From JAKFWF01 sp963741505 (GTDB lineage Bacteria > Pseudomonadota > Alphaproteobacteria > Rhizobiales > Hyphomicrobiaceae), in contig CAVUIJ010000006.1 in the NCBI GenBank assembly GCA_963741505.1, positions 248,001 to 312,000 on the forward strand: a stretch of DNA of 64,000 bases, in the 5' to 3' direction. The notes beneath the pieces were generated by a model, which was not told where the DNA came from, ran no database searches, and worked only from the letters and a program-made list of their open reading frames with translations. Positions 1 to 8,642 of the stretch are shown one piece after another; position 1 is the first letter of the stretch; each line of letters begins with the position of its first letter. Both the position numbers and the translations under genes were made by a program.

Positions 1-29
1 CGTCAGGGGCGGCGGGCGGGAGGTTGCTG

Positions 30-1124
30 GTGCACTCGGACAATGGCAATACGATCTCACTGCCGATCTCGATCCGAGCGATCAGGAAAACATACGGCTC
101 GTTTGCGGCGCTCGATTCGATCAGCCTCGATATCGCCAGCGGGGAATTCATTACGCTGCTCGGGCCATCGGGCTCGGGCAAGACCACGCTGCTGATGGTA
201 CTGGCCGGCTTCATTCGGCCCGACAGCGGTGAAATCAAGTTCGGCGACCAGGACGTCTCGCTCGTGCCGCCGCACAAACGCAACGTCGGCATGGTGTTCC
301 AGAACTACGCGCTGTTTCCGCACATGACAGTAGCAGCCAACGTCGCCTATCCGCTGAGGCTGCGAAAGATCGACAAGAGAGAAGCGGCCGACCGCGTCGC
401 CCGCACCCTCGACCTGGTGCAGTTGTCCGGCTTCGGCGACCGTCACATCGATCAACTGTCCGGCGGCCAGCGCCAGCGCGTGGCGCTTGCCCGCGCCATC
501 GTCTTCGAGCCGCGCATCCTGCTGATGGACGAGCCGCTATCGGCGCTCGACAAGAAGCTGCGCGAGCAGATGCAGATCGAGATCCGTCATCTGCATCAGC
601 GCCTCGGCATGACCACCGTCTACGTCACGCACGATCAGCGCGAGGCGCTGACCATGTCGGATCGTGTCGCCGTCATCGACCAGGGCCTCTTCCGTCAGAT
701 CGGTCAGCCGCGTGAGATCTACGAGCGGCCGGCCAGCCGGTTCATCGCGGAGTTCATCGGTGAATCCAATTTCCTGCCTGTCACGGTGCGTGATGGCGCC
801 GCCCACTTCGGTCCACGCGCGCTGCGGCTGGCGGCCCCGATCGCCGACCCCGCGACCGAGCAGTTTCTAATTGTACGCCCGGAGAAGTTGCGCGTGCTCG
901 GCGCCGAAGAGGCCAGCGGCGACAATGTGTTCGATGGCACCGTCAAGGAGGTCGTCTATCAGGGTGAGAGCTCACTGCTCTACATCATATTGGGATCGAA
1001 CCACGAGATCGCGATCCGACAGACCTCGATCAGCGCCAACACGCCATCGGCGCCCGGCCAACGGGTGCGGCTGGCATTGGCGCCGGGCGACAGCATCATC
1101 GTGCCGGCAGAGGCGCGACCATGA
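30..1124 (+). CDS. ABC transporter ATP-binding protein, PotA-type (polyamine/opine-like importer)
   Basis: This is the ATPase of an importer that drives uptake through the two permeases encoded just downstream. Walker A GPSGSGKTT lies near residue 45, the signature LSGGQRQR near 144, Walker B ILLMDEP near 164 and the H-loop VTHD near 200. A C-terminal TOBE-like region follows, and the length of about 364 aa fits the PotA/FbpC group. I chose GTG at 30 because GGGAGG lies six bases before it; TTG at 24 sits too close to that site. The stop overlaps the next start as ATGA, so the three genes are an operon. The substrate-binding protein is not in the window and may lie to the left. Substrate specificity cannot be read from the sequence; polyamine-like is the family default. 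Confidence 0.9.
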   Translation: MHSDNGNTISLPISIRAIRKTYGSFAALDSISLDIASGEFITLLGPSGSGKTTLLMVLAGFIRPDSGEIKFGDQDVSLVPPHKRNVGMVFQNYALFPHMTVAANVAYPLRLRKIDKREAADRVARTLDLVQLSGFGDRHIDQLSGGQRQRVALARAIVFEPRILLMDEPLSALDKKLREQMQIEIRHLHQRLGMTTVYVTHDQREALTMSDRVAVIDQGLFRQIGQPREIYERPASRFIAEFIGESNFLPVTVRDGAAHFGPRALRLAAPIADPATEQFLIVRPEKLRVLGAEEASGDNVFDGTVKEVVYQGESSLLYIILGSNHEIAIRQTSISANTPSAPGQRVRLALAPGDSIIVPAEARP

Positions 1125-2041
1125 CCGCCTCGGCGACCACGCGCGCAGCCATCGGGGTTGCCGGCGCCGGCCGCGACGCTCCCAACGCGAAGCAATTGAG
1201 GGCCCAGGAGCGGACGGAGAACCTCGCGCTTGCAAGCCTTGCCGCTCCGGGGCTGATCCTGATCACTATTGTCTCTCTGGTGCCGATCGCGTGGCTGTTC
1301 TGGCTGTCATTTCGCGGCCCGGACGGATTCACCATGGCGCACTACCTTCGGCTGCTGCATCCATCTTACACGATGACGCTGCAGACCACCTTCGAGCTGT
1401 CGTTTCTGGTCACTGCGATCTGCATCCTGCTCGGCTACCCGCTCGCCTACGTGATCGCGCAGGCGCGCCCGCGGATGGCGGCACTGCTGCTGCTGCTGGT
1501 AATGTTCCCGATCTGGACGTCACTGCTGGTGCGTTGCTACGCGTGGCTCGTTCTGCTGCAGCGGCGCGGGCTGGTGAATACCTGGCTGACGGACATGGGT
1601 TTCATCGACGCGCCCCTGAGGCTGATGCACAACTTCACCGGCACCGCCATCGGCATGGTGCATATCATGCTGCCTTTCATGGTGCTGCCGCTCTACGCCT
1701 CCATGCGTGCCATCAGCATGGACTACATGCGCGCGGCGTCGAACCTTGGGGCCTCGCCGGTCAAGGCGTTCTGGCACATATACGTGCCGCTTTCGCTGCC
1801 GGGCCTCGCTGCCGGCATCATTATCGTCTTCGTGCTCTGCCTCGGCTTCTACGTTACGCCCGCTTTGCTTGGCGGCGGCCGGGTGATGATGTGGTCGATG
1901 CAGATCGAGCGCAACGTCACCTATCATGCCGACTGGGGGGCCGCGAGCGCGCTTGGCGTCGTGCTGCTGGCCATGACGCTCGGCATTCTGTGGGTGGTCG
2001 GGCGCATCATCGGCTTCGACCGCATCGCCGGGGGACGCTAG
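1121..2041 (+). CDS. ABC transporter permease, PotB-type
   Basis: First inner-membrane permease of the importer. The 306-aa protein has a short cytoplasmic N-terminus of about 40 residues and then about six hydrophobic segments. The permease loop (EAA-type) is near residues 200-225, around the DYMRAASNLGASPVKAFWHI stretch. It overlaps the ATPase gene by four bases and its TAG stop is followed directly by the ATG of the second permease, so translation is probably coupled. The family is binding-protein-dependent transport system inner membrane component (BPD_transp_1). The substrate is unknown; the adjacent amidohydrolase and M20 hydrolase suggest a nitrogenous compound that is hydrolysed after uptake. 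Confidence 0.88.
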   Translation: MTASATTRAAIGVAGAGRDAPNAKQLRAQERTENLALASLAAPGLILITIVSLVPIAWLFWLSFRGPDGFTMAHYLRLLHPSYTMTLQTTFELSFLVTAICILLGYPLAYVIAQARPRMAALLLLLVMFPIWTSLLVRCYAWLVLLQRRGLVNTWLTDMGFIDAPLRLMHNFTGTAIGMVHIMLPFMVLPLYASMRAISMDYMRAASNLGASPVKAFWHIYVPLSLPGLAAGIIIVFVLCLGFYVTPALLGGGRVMMWSMQIERNVTYHADWGAASALGVVLLAMTLGILWVVGRIIGFDRIAGGR

Positions 2042-2860
2042 ATGTTGAATTCACCCGCCACCGAAACGCAGATCACCCATGGCCGGCGGCTTTGGCTGTA
2101 CGTGCTGGTCGGCGGCGTCGTCATTTTTCTGATCCTGCCGAGCTTGCTCGTCGTGCCGTTGAGTTTTTCCGCCGACCGCTACCTGGCGTTCCCGCCGAGT
2201 GCCTGGTCGACGCGGTGGTACGAGGCCTATTTCGGTGCCATCGAGTGGCAAGATGCGACCAGGATTTCGTTCCTCGCAGCGACGTTGACGATGCTCTTGT
2301 CGACCACGCTCGGCACGCTGGCCGCTTACGGCATGCATACCGCCCGCGGACGCCTGGCCCAAATCGCCTACGTCACCTTCCTGATGCCACTGATCATCCC
2401 GGGCATCCTGATCGCCATCGGCATCTTCCTGTTCTATGCGCAGATCGGCTTCAACAACACGCTGACCGGCATCGTGCTGGCGCATTCGGTGATGGCCATT
2501 CCACTCGTCGTGATCACAGTGTCGTCGAGCCTCAAGAGCTACGACATGAACCAGGAGATGGTGGCGCGCAGCCTTGGCGCCAGCCGACCCTGGGCGTTCC
2601 TCACCATCACCCTGCCGCAGATCAAGATCTCGGTCGTCTCGGGGGCGCTGCTTGCCTTCATCGCCTCGCTCGACGAGGTGATCATTTCGCTGTTCATCGC
2701 CGGCGGCGAGTCCGCGACGCTGACGCGGCGCATGTTCAACGCGCTGCGCGACGAGATCGACCCGACGATCGCGGCGATATCGACACTGCTGATCCTGATG
2801 TCCGTGGTTTTGCTCGGGCTTTCGCAGTTCCTGCAGCGGGGCGGGCAGCCGAGAACTTGA
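2042..2860 (+). CDS. ABC transporter permease, PotC-type
   Basis: Second permease of the importer, 272 aa with about six membrane segments. The EAA-like loop is around residues 175-195 (MVARSLGASRPWAFLTITLP). It begins at the base after the previous stop. PotB/PotC-type permeases pair as a heterodimer with a PotA-type ATPase dimer, which matches this gene order. About 40 bp separate it from the amidohydrolase gene, so co-transcription is likely. Confidence 0.88.
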   Translation: MLNSPATETQITHGRRLWLYVLVGGVVIFLILPSLLVVPLSFSADRYLAFPPSAWSTRWYEAYFGAIEWQDATRISFLAATLTMLLSTTLGTLAAYGMHTARGRLAQIAYVTFLMPLIIPGILIAIGIFLFYAQIGFNNTLTGIVLAHSVMAIPLVVITVSSSLKSYDMNQEMVARSLGASRPWAFLTITLPQIKISVVSGALLAFIASLDEVIISLFIAGGESATLTRRMFNALRDEIDPTIAAISTLLILMSVVLLGLSQFLQRGGQPRT

Positions 2861-2903
2861 GTGGGGCAAGGCAACCCCGCCAGCCAGAGAAAGGCAAACC
2901 ATC

Positions 2904-4337
2904 GTGGCGCGCCGTGTCATCAAAGCATCGCACATCATCGTCTTTCAGAACGGCGGCCACCGCCATCTGCGTGACGGCGTCGTCGTCAGCGAAGGCAGCC
3001 GCATCGTGCACGTGGGTCAGTCCTTCGACGGCGATGCCGATGAGGTCATCGACGCGACCGGCCGGATCGTCACGCCCGGTTTCATCAATACCCATGCGCA
3101 CCTGACCGAGTCGCCGATCGACAAGAGCTTCGTCGAAGATCGGGGCCCGCGGCAGTTCTATCTTTCGGGCCTGTTCGAGTTCCTGCCGGCGCGCGATCGC
3201 GCATTGACCGTCGAGGCCAGGCGCAGCTGCATCGCCTTCTCGATCGCCGAGCTGATCCAGACCGGCACGACGACGATCATGGAACTCGGCGGTCTCGGCG
3301 ATGATGTGGTCGAGATGGCGGCAAAGGCGGGCTTGCGCGCCTACGTCGCCGAAAGCTACCGCTCGGGCCGCTGGTTCACCGACGATGGACGGACGGTCAA
3401 GTACCAGTGGTTCGACGACGACGGACAGGCGGCATTCGATCGTGCCGTGGCGTTCGTGGAAAAGGTCGAGGGCACCCGGGACGGCCTGATCCGCGGGTTC
3501 CTCGCGCCCTCCCAGGTCGATACCGTATCCGAAGCGATGCTGCGCCGATCCCGTGCCAAGGCGAGCGAACTGCGCGTTCCGCTCGCCCTGCACACCTCGC
3601 AGTCGGTTCCTGAATTCCAGGAAATCACCCGCCGGCACGGCAAGACACCGATCGAGTGGCTCGACGCAATCGGATTCCTCGGCCCCGATGTCATCCTCGG
3701 CCACGCCATCATCGCCGGCGGCGGCAGTTGGGCCAACTACCATGCCGACGACATCGGCATCCTGGCGCGCAGTGGCGCCAATGTCGCCCATGCCGTCTGG
3801 GTGTTCGCGCGTCGCGGCATCGCCATGGAGAGCTTCGCCAGTTATCTCGCGCGCGGGGTCAACATGACGCTCGCAACCGACACCTGCCCGCAGAGCATGA
3901 TCGAGGCGCTGCGCTGGACCGCCGTCGTCTCCAAGATCGTCGACCGCCGCACCGACGTTGCCACCGCCGCCGACGTGTTCAATGCCGCGACACTTGGTGG
4001 CGCCAAGGCGCTCGGCCGCGACGACCTCGGCCGCATCGCGCCCGGGGCCAAGGCCGACCTGCTGATCTGGAATGCCGAGAGCCTGACCATGGCACCGGTG
4101 CGCGATCCGATCCGCAACATCGTCTACTCGGCCCAGGCCGAGGATCTCGAAAGCGTCATCATCGATGGACGCTGGGTCATGCGCGAGCGCAAGATTCCGG
4201 GTTTCGAACCGCGTGTGCTCGCCCGCAACCTGCAGGCCGGCGCCGAGGACATGTGGCGCGACATCGGCCAGGGCGATTGGGCGCACCGCAATATCGATCA
4301 ACTGTCGCCGGCGAGCTTCCCGCCGTTCGAGCCGTGA
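2904..4337 (+). CDS. Amidohydrolase family protein (chlorohydrolase/cytosine-deaminase type)
   Basis: A metal-dependent hydrolase of 477 aa. The N-terminal beta-sandwich is followed by a TIM barrel whose first metal motif is seen as NTHAHLTE near residue 63. Further candidate ligands lie in VILGHAIIAGG (about 264-274) and in the late aspartate stretch ATDTCPQ (about 325). The closing segment (GAKADLLIWN, then a second beta-sandwich part) is typical of the ATZ/TRZ-like branch. The start is GTG at 2904, with AAAGG upstream. The gene sits between a PotABC-type importer and an M20 hydrolase in the same direction, so it probably deaminates or hydrolyses the imported substrate. The exact substrate is not recognisable. 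Confidence 0.82.
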   Translation: MARRVIKASHIIVFQNGGHRHLRDGVVVSEGSRIVHVGQSFDGDADEVIDATGRIVTPGFINTHAHLTESPIDKSFVEDRGPRQFYLSGLFEFLPARDRALTVEARRSCIAFSIAELIQTGTTTIMELGGLGDDVVEMAAKAGLRAYVAESYRSGRWFTDDGRTVKYQWFDDDGQAAFDRAVAFVEKVEGTRDGLIRGFLAPSQVDTVSEAMLRRSRAKASELRVPLALHTSQSVPEFQEITRRHGKTPIEWLDAIGFLGPDVILGHAIIAGGGSWANYHADDIGILARSGANVAHAVWVFARRGIAMESFASYLARGVNMTLATDTCPQSMIEALRWTAVVSKIVDRRTDVATAADVFNAATLGGAKALGRDDLGRIAPGAKADLLIWNAESLTMAPVRDPIRNIVYSAQAEDLESVIIDGRWVMRERKIPGFEPRVLARNLQAGAEDMWRDIGQGDWAHRNIDQLSPASFPPFEP

Positions 4338-4380
4338 CCAGGCGACAGCGAGCATCCGGCATGCACGAGGAGAACCAACA

Positions 4381-5632
4381 ATGAGCAAGGACCGCCAGCA
4401 GCTGCTCGACTGGATCGAGCAGGACCGCGATGAGCTCGTCACGTTCCTGCGCGAGTTCGTGCGCCACAAGAGCCCCAACCCGCCAGGCGATACGCGCACC
4501 GTGGCGGCCTTCCTGACCGCCAATCTCGAGCGTCGCGGCCTTGCTAGCCGGATCATCTCGCCACACCCGGAAATGCCCAACATCGTCGCCAGTTTCGACT
4601 GCGGCTCGCCCGGCCGCCACCTCGTGCTCAATGGCCACATCGACGTGTTCCCGGTCGCCGACGACGGCCTTGGCTGGACCAAAGACCCGTGGGGCGGTGA
4701 GCTGATCGACGGCCGGATCTATGGTCGTGGCGTCGCCGACATGAAGTGCGGCACCACGGCCTCGATCTTCACCTACATCTACCTCAGCCGCATCAAGGAC
4801 CGCCTGAAAGGCAAACTGACCTTGACCGCGGTCTCTGACGAGGAGACGTTCGGCCCCTATGGCGCCCGCTATCTGATGGAGCACCACCCGGAGGTGCACG
4901 GCGACGCGCTCTTGAACGGCGAGCCGTCGGGTCCGCTCAGCGTGCGCTTCGGCGAGAAGGGGCCGCTGTGGATCGAGTTCTCGGTGCTGGCACCCGGTGC
5001 CCACGGCGCCTACACGCACGCGAGCAAGAGCGCCAACAAGACGATCATGGCGCTGGCCGCCGAGCTCGAGCGGCTCACCGAGATCAAGCCGATCATCTCG
5101 GACAACGTAGCGCGCGCGATCGATGCCGGCCGCGACGCGCATGGACCGCGCGATGGGTGCCGGCGCCGGTGCCATTGTCGACAAGGTCACGCTCAACATC
5201 GGTACGATCAAGGGCGGCGTGAAGGTCAACATGGTGCCATCCAGCGCCTCGTTCGAGGCCGACATTCGCCTGCCGCTGGGGGTCACGCGCGAACGGGTCA
5301 TCGAGGAGATCGAGAACATCCTGAAGTCCCACCCGGACGTGACGATGAAGGAGTTCAACTGCAACCTGCCGTCGTGGGTCGATCCCAATTGCGACATCAT
5401 CGAGATCGTCCAGGACACGGTCGAAGGGCTGCGCAACGTCCGCCCGACGCCGATCGTCAGTCTCGGCGGCACCGACGCGCGGCTGTGGCGCTACCGGAAC
5501 ATCCCGACCTGCGTCTACGGCCCCTTCCCATACGGCATGGGCTCCTACGACGAATTCGTCGACGTCGAGGACTACCTGCACATCGTGCGCACGCACGTGC
5601 TGGCGGCGTATGCGTATTTGACGCGGGGGTGA
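4381..5632 (+). CDS. M20 family metallohydrolase (ArgE/DapE type), frameshifted
   Basis: A zinc-dependent amidohydrolase or peptidase. Seen in the N-terminal half: metal motif NGHIDVFPV, GRGVADMKCG, and the glutamate pair in SDEETFGPYGARYL. The dimerisation domain and C-terminus (SLGGTDARLWRY, YGPFPYGMGSYDEFV) continue in the next reading frame. The break is one extra C at about 5140, just after the codons for GRDA. Removing one base gives an unbroken protein of about 416 aa, the usual family length. The start ATG has GAGGAG upstream. It ends the Pot/amidohydrolase operon and likely acts on the same imported compound. The frameshift is probably a sequence error, because both halves remain well conserved. 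Confidence 0.82.
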
Positions 5633-5653
5633 GGCAAGTCACAAGAGGTCCGG

Positions 5654-5995
5654 TTACGCGGCCTTGGCAGGGCGCTTGCCCCGAGTCGCCGTATTGCGTG
5701 GCGCCTTCGCCTTTTCGATCTTGAGGCTCACCTTGTGCCCGAGCGCTCCGAGCAAGCGGATCAATTGCTCGATGGAGAACCCGTAAAGATCGCCGCGCAC
5801 GAGCCGGGAGACTTTCGGCTGATCAATACCCAACACCTTGGCGGCGGCCGTCTGGTTCAGACCACGCCGCTTGACGATGGCGGCGATCGAAAGCGCTAGA
5901 TCGGCCTTGATCAGCAGCTCGTCCGCATCCTCGAGCCCCATGTCGGCAAACACGTTGCCGCTGCTCGGCGTCACACGGTTGTCATCGCTCGTCAT
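5654..5995 (-). CDS. XRE-family antitoxin, HigA-like
   Basis: A 113-aa DNA-binding protein. The helix-turn-helix lies at about residues 45-75 (LNQTAAAKVLGIDQPKVSRLVRG) and a basic, lysine-rich tail follows. The start at 5995 overlaps the TGA of the upstream toxin gene as ATGA, so the pair is translationally coupled in toxin-first (HigBA) order. Antitoxins of this kind neutralise the partner and repress the shared promoter; here that role is inferred from family and arrangement. An in-frame start 33 bases further upstream exists but lies inside the toxin gene and is less likely. Confidence 0.8.
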   Translation of the reverse strand: MTSDDNRVTPSSGNVFADMGLEDADELLIKADLALSIAAIVKRRGLNQTAAAKVLGIDQPKVSRLVRGDLYGFSIEQLIRLLGALGHKVSLKIEKAKAPRNTATRGKRPAKAA

Positions 5996-6405
5996 CGCCT
6001 CTCGTCCTTCTCGCTCTGTTTGAGCCAAGCCTTGTGTGCGTGCTCGGCCTGCTTCAATCGCGCTCTGATGCGGTCGATGTCGGGCTTGGGAGTGCCGATC
6101 CCCGACTTCGACTTTTTCTGGAACACGTCCAGGACGTAGACCCGGCCGGCAAGGCGGACCGTGTAAGCAGCCCGGAACGTATCACCGTCGTAGTCGGCCA
6201 CAACCTCCAGCACACCCGCACCACCAAACCCCTTGAGCGGCTTTGCGTCCACGTGCTTGTCGCCCCTTTGTGCGGCGCGGAGCGCAAATCCGAATATACG
6301 CTGCACGGCTTTCGGCAACTCGCGAATATCGTCTCTCGACGACGCGATCCACAGGAGCGGTCTCGACTCCGGCATTGCCGGGATAGGCAGCTGTAGTTTC
6401 CTCAT
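5992..6405 (-). CDS. HigB-like toxin (phage Gp49-like/RelE superfamily)
   Basis: A 137-aa protein. It carries the Gp49-like pattern of this toxin group: LLWIASSRDDIRELPKAVQRIFGFAL, then a GGAGVLEV strand, then YDGDTFRAAYTVRLAGRVYVLDVFQKKSKSG. These proteins are ribosome-dependent mRNA endonucleases, with basic residues on the strand ending FQKKSK as the likely active region. It overlaps the antitoxin by four bases. The start is uncertain: a good promoter lies only three bases before this ATG, so translation may be leaderless or begin at Met11 (6375). Confidence 0.75.
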   Translation of the reverse strand: MRKLQLPIPAMPESRPLLWIASSRDDIRELPKAVQRIFGFALRAAQRGDKHVDAKPLKGFGGAGVLEVVADYDGDTFRAAYTVRLAGRVYVLDVFQKKSKSGIGTPKPDIDRIRARLKQAEHAHKAWLKQSEKDERR

Positions 6406-6408
6406 TCA

Positions 6409-6437
6409 ATTATATCCAAACTGGCATGAAACCGCAA
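6409..6437 (-). promoter_or_regulatory. Predicted sigma70-type promoter of the higBA-like pair
   Basis: On the minus strand a TTGCGG box (6432-6437) is separated by exactly 17 bases from a perfect TATAAT (6409-6414). The -10 hexamer ends three bases before the toxin ATG. A start site six or seven bases downstream would fall inside or just after that ATG, which implies a leaderless message or a downstream start. Such pairs usually autoregulate through this region. Confidence 0.55.
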
Positions 6438-6485
6438 GCATCAAGTCTGCCTTGCGGTATCGTCCAGTGCTGGCCCTGCCCGTGG

Positions 6486-6568
6486 AATGTTGGGTCGCGC
6501 TGCGCTTGACCCAACCTACGGCAGTGCTAAGCGCACTCCGCGCGAAGCCCAACCTACGCGCCTACGCG
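6486..6568. repeat. Degenerate GTAGGTTGGG-type palindromic repeat
   Basis: Between the toxin-antitoxin promoter and the flavoprotein gene lies a hairpin with TTGGGTC paired to GACCCAA, followed by two CCCAACCTACG copies. It resembles the full elements at 27402, 33354 and 41173 but has lost its left arm. The rest of the 6438-6587 gap shows nothing else. Confidence 0.5.
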
Positions 6569-6587
6569 TCAATTGTGATAGCCCCCC

Positions 6588-8546
6588 TCACACCGCCCTT
6601 CCCGCGATCATGCCCTCGTACACCGCCTCTTCCGCCGAGCGCGGCGACAGGCAGTCGCCGGCCAGATGCAGCGGAATCGACAGCATGCGGAGTTCGGCTT
6701 CGAGCGCGCTTTCCGACCGATGACCACCTGCCAGCACAACCGTGTCGACCTCGGCGCACACGATCGCCTTTCCCGTAACGATGTGGCTCAGATAGGCGGT
6801 GTCGCCGTCGACGCCGAACAGCCGCGCATAGGCAATGATCTCGACGCCAAGGTCGTGCAGCTTGCCCATCCAGTGGTCGCGCATGTACATTTGCAGGTTC
6901 TGGCCGGCGTTGGTGCCATTGACCGCCAGCCGCACCCGGCGGCCGTCGCGGGCAAGCTTCTCGGCCAGCCCCATGCCGATCCAGTCGCAGCGCCAGTCGG
7001 CGATCAGCACGCTCGATCCCGGGTTGGCGCGCGCCGTGAGCACGTCCCAGGCTTCGACGACATGGCCGTTGTCGCGGCCCTCGATCGAAGGCGCGTAGGG
7101 TTTGGCGCCGGTCGCCACGATGATCGCTTCGGCGCCGAGGCGAGTTGCAAGCCCGGCATCGACCCGCGTGTTCAGCTTCACCTCGACGCCGGCGCGCGTG
7201 ATCTCGCGCTCGAGATTGGTGATTAGACCGCCGAACTCGGCCCGCTCTGGCAGCAGTTGCGCCAGCAGCGCCTGGCCGCCGAGTCGCCCCGATGCTTCGC
7301 ATAAGACGACATGGTGGCCGCGCTCGGCGGCGATCGCGGCCGCCTTCATGCCGGCCGGTCCGCCGCCGGCGACGACGATGCGTTTACGGACCGTCGCCGG
7401 TTGGGCGAGCCCAAGCGTCAATTCCCGCCCGGCCACCGGGTTCTGGATGCACGAAATCGAGTAACCGAGATGGAAGTGGCCGATGCAGGCCTGATTGCAG
7501 CCGATGCAGGCGCGGATGTCGTCGAGCTTGCCGCTCGCCGCCTTGTTGGCCATGTCGGGGTCGGAGATCATCGCCCGCGTCATGCCGCACATGTCGGCGA
7601 GGCCGGCGCTGAGCACCTGCTCGGCGATCTGCGGCTGGTTGATGCGGCCGGCGACCAAAACCGGCAGACCGATCGCGGCGCGCAGTGTACCTGCTTGCGG
7701 CGCCACATATGCGGTCTTGATCGCCATCGGCGGCACGACGTGAACCGAGCCGCCGAGGCCTGCCATCGAGCCGATCGTGACGTTGACGTAGTCGAGCGCC
7801 TTGAGCCGGGCGAGCTCGCGGCACACCGCCGTGACTTCGTCGGCTTCGAGGCCATCGGATTCCAACTCCTCGATCGAGATGCGCATGCCGACCACGACGC
7901 CGTCGCCAACCGCCCTGCGCACGGCGGCGAGGCTTTCGAGCAGGAAGCGCATGCGGTTGTCGCGGCTACCGCCGTAGCGGTCGGTCCGCTTGTTGGTGCC
8001 CGGATTGAGAAACTGAGCAAACAGCAGGCCGTGACTGGCGAGCAGCTCGACCCCGTCGAGCCCGGCCGCGGCGAAGCGGCCGGCGGCCTCGCCGCAGGCG
8101 TCGACCAGTTCCTCCACCAAGTCGATCGGCATCTCGCGCGGCATGGTATGGAAGCGGTTGTCGGGCACCGCGGACGGCGCGTAGGCGACGCCACGCATGC
8201 CGTTGGTCATGCGCCGTGACACGCGGCCAGAATGCGATAGCTGGCCGAAGATCCGCGCGCCGTGCCGGTGTACGGCATCAGCCATGCGGGCATAGCCGGG
8301 AATGCAGGCGTCGGTGTTGACAATCAGTTCCGGCGCATCGCTGAAGGAACTTTCATGCATGCGCGCCGACTCGACGATGATCAGGCCGGCGCCGCCGCGG
8401 GCGCGGGCTTCGTGATAGGCGACGAGTTCATCCGACGGCATCCCGCCTCGGGCCAGAAATGTCTGGTGGCCGGTCGAAAGGATGCGATTGCGGATCTCTA
8501 GTTGCCGCAGACGGATCGGCGAGAATAGGTGTGTGAACTGGGACAT
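6588..8546 (-). CDS. Old-Yellow-Enzyme-type NADH:flavin oxidoreductase with NAD(P)/FAD module (N-methylproline demethylase-like)
   Basis: A 652-aa, two-part flavoenzyme. The N-terminal FMN TIM barrel covers residues 1 to about 340 (FSPIRLRQLEIRNRI, GQLSHSGR, DRYGGS). Next comes a cluster motif C-x2-C-x3-C-x11-C (CIGCNQAC then SCIQNP, about 345-370) expected to bind 4Fe-4S. The remainder is a dinucleotide-binding module starting VVAGGGPAGMKAA. This is the layout of trimethylamine dehydrogenase, 2,4-dienoyl-CoA reductase and stachydrine/N-methylproline demethylase. The start MSQFTHLF at 8546 matches the family N-terminus; the longer open frame upstream does not. It lies about 100 bp downstream of the Aap-type permeases on the same strand, so a role in catabolising an imported methylated amino acid is plausible but inferred. 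Confidence 0.82.
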   Translation of the reverse strand: MSQFTHLFSPIRLRQLEIRNRILSTGHQTFLARGGMPSDELVAYHEARARGGAGLIIVESARMHESSFSDAPELIVNTDACIPGYARMADAVHRHGARIFGQLSHSGRVSRRMTNGMRGVAYAPSAVPDNRFHTMPREMPIDLVEELVDACGEAAGRFAAAGLDGVELLASHGLLFAQFLNPGTNKRTDRYGGSRDNRMRFLLESLAAVRRAVGDGVVVGMRISIEELESDGLEADEVTAVCRELARLKALDYVNVTIGSMAGLGGSVHVVPPMAIKTAYVAPQAGTLRAAIGLPVLVAGRINQPQIAEQVLSAGLADMCGMTRAMISDPDMANKAASGKLDDIRACIGCNQACIGHFHLGYSISCIQNPVAGRELTLGLAQPATVRKRIVVAGGGPAGMKAAAIAAERGHHVVLCEASGRLGGQALLAQLLPERAEFGGLITNLEREITRAGVEVKLNTRVDAGLATRLGAEAIIVATGAKPYAPSIEGRDNGHVVEAWDVLTARANPGSSVLIADWRCDWIGMGLAEKLARDGRRVRLAVNGTNAGQNLQMYMRDHWMGKLHDLGVEIIAYARLFGVDGDTAYLSHIVTGKAIVCAEVDTVVLAGGHRSESALEAELRMLSIPLHLAGDCLSPRSAEEAVYEGMIAGRAV

Positions 8547-8642
8547 TGGAGCAGGCCACTCTTTTGCGGTTCGGCGCATGGGCAGGCGGCGATGACTGCT
8601 TATTGCGGCATCATAAGCTATCAGGCCGCCACACTCGACCAA

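Noticed and set aside
871..3105. A 744-codon open frame on the plus strand
   Set aside because: It is a shadow of the ATPase and permease genes in another frame; its translation is rich in Arg/His/Ala with no domain, typical of off-frame high-GC DNA.
2736..4682. A 648-codon minus-strand open frame
   Set aside because: It lies antisense to the amidohydrolase and M20 genes, which have clear motifs; the frame has none.
5140..5140. Programmed frameshifting as the cause of the M20 break
   Set aside because: No slippery heptamer or downstream pseudoknot is apparent, and ten other genes' breaks share the +1 direction without a common motif.
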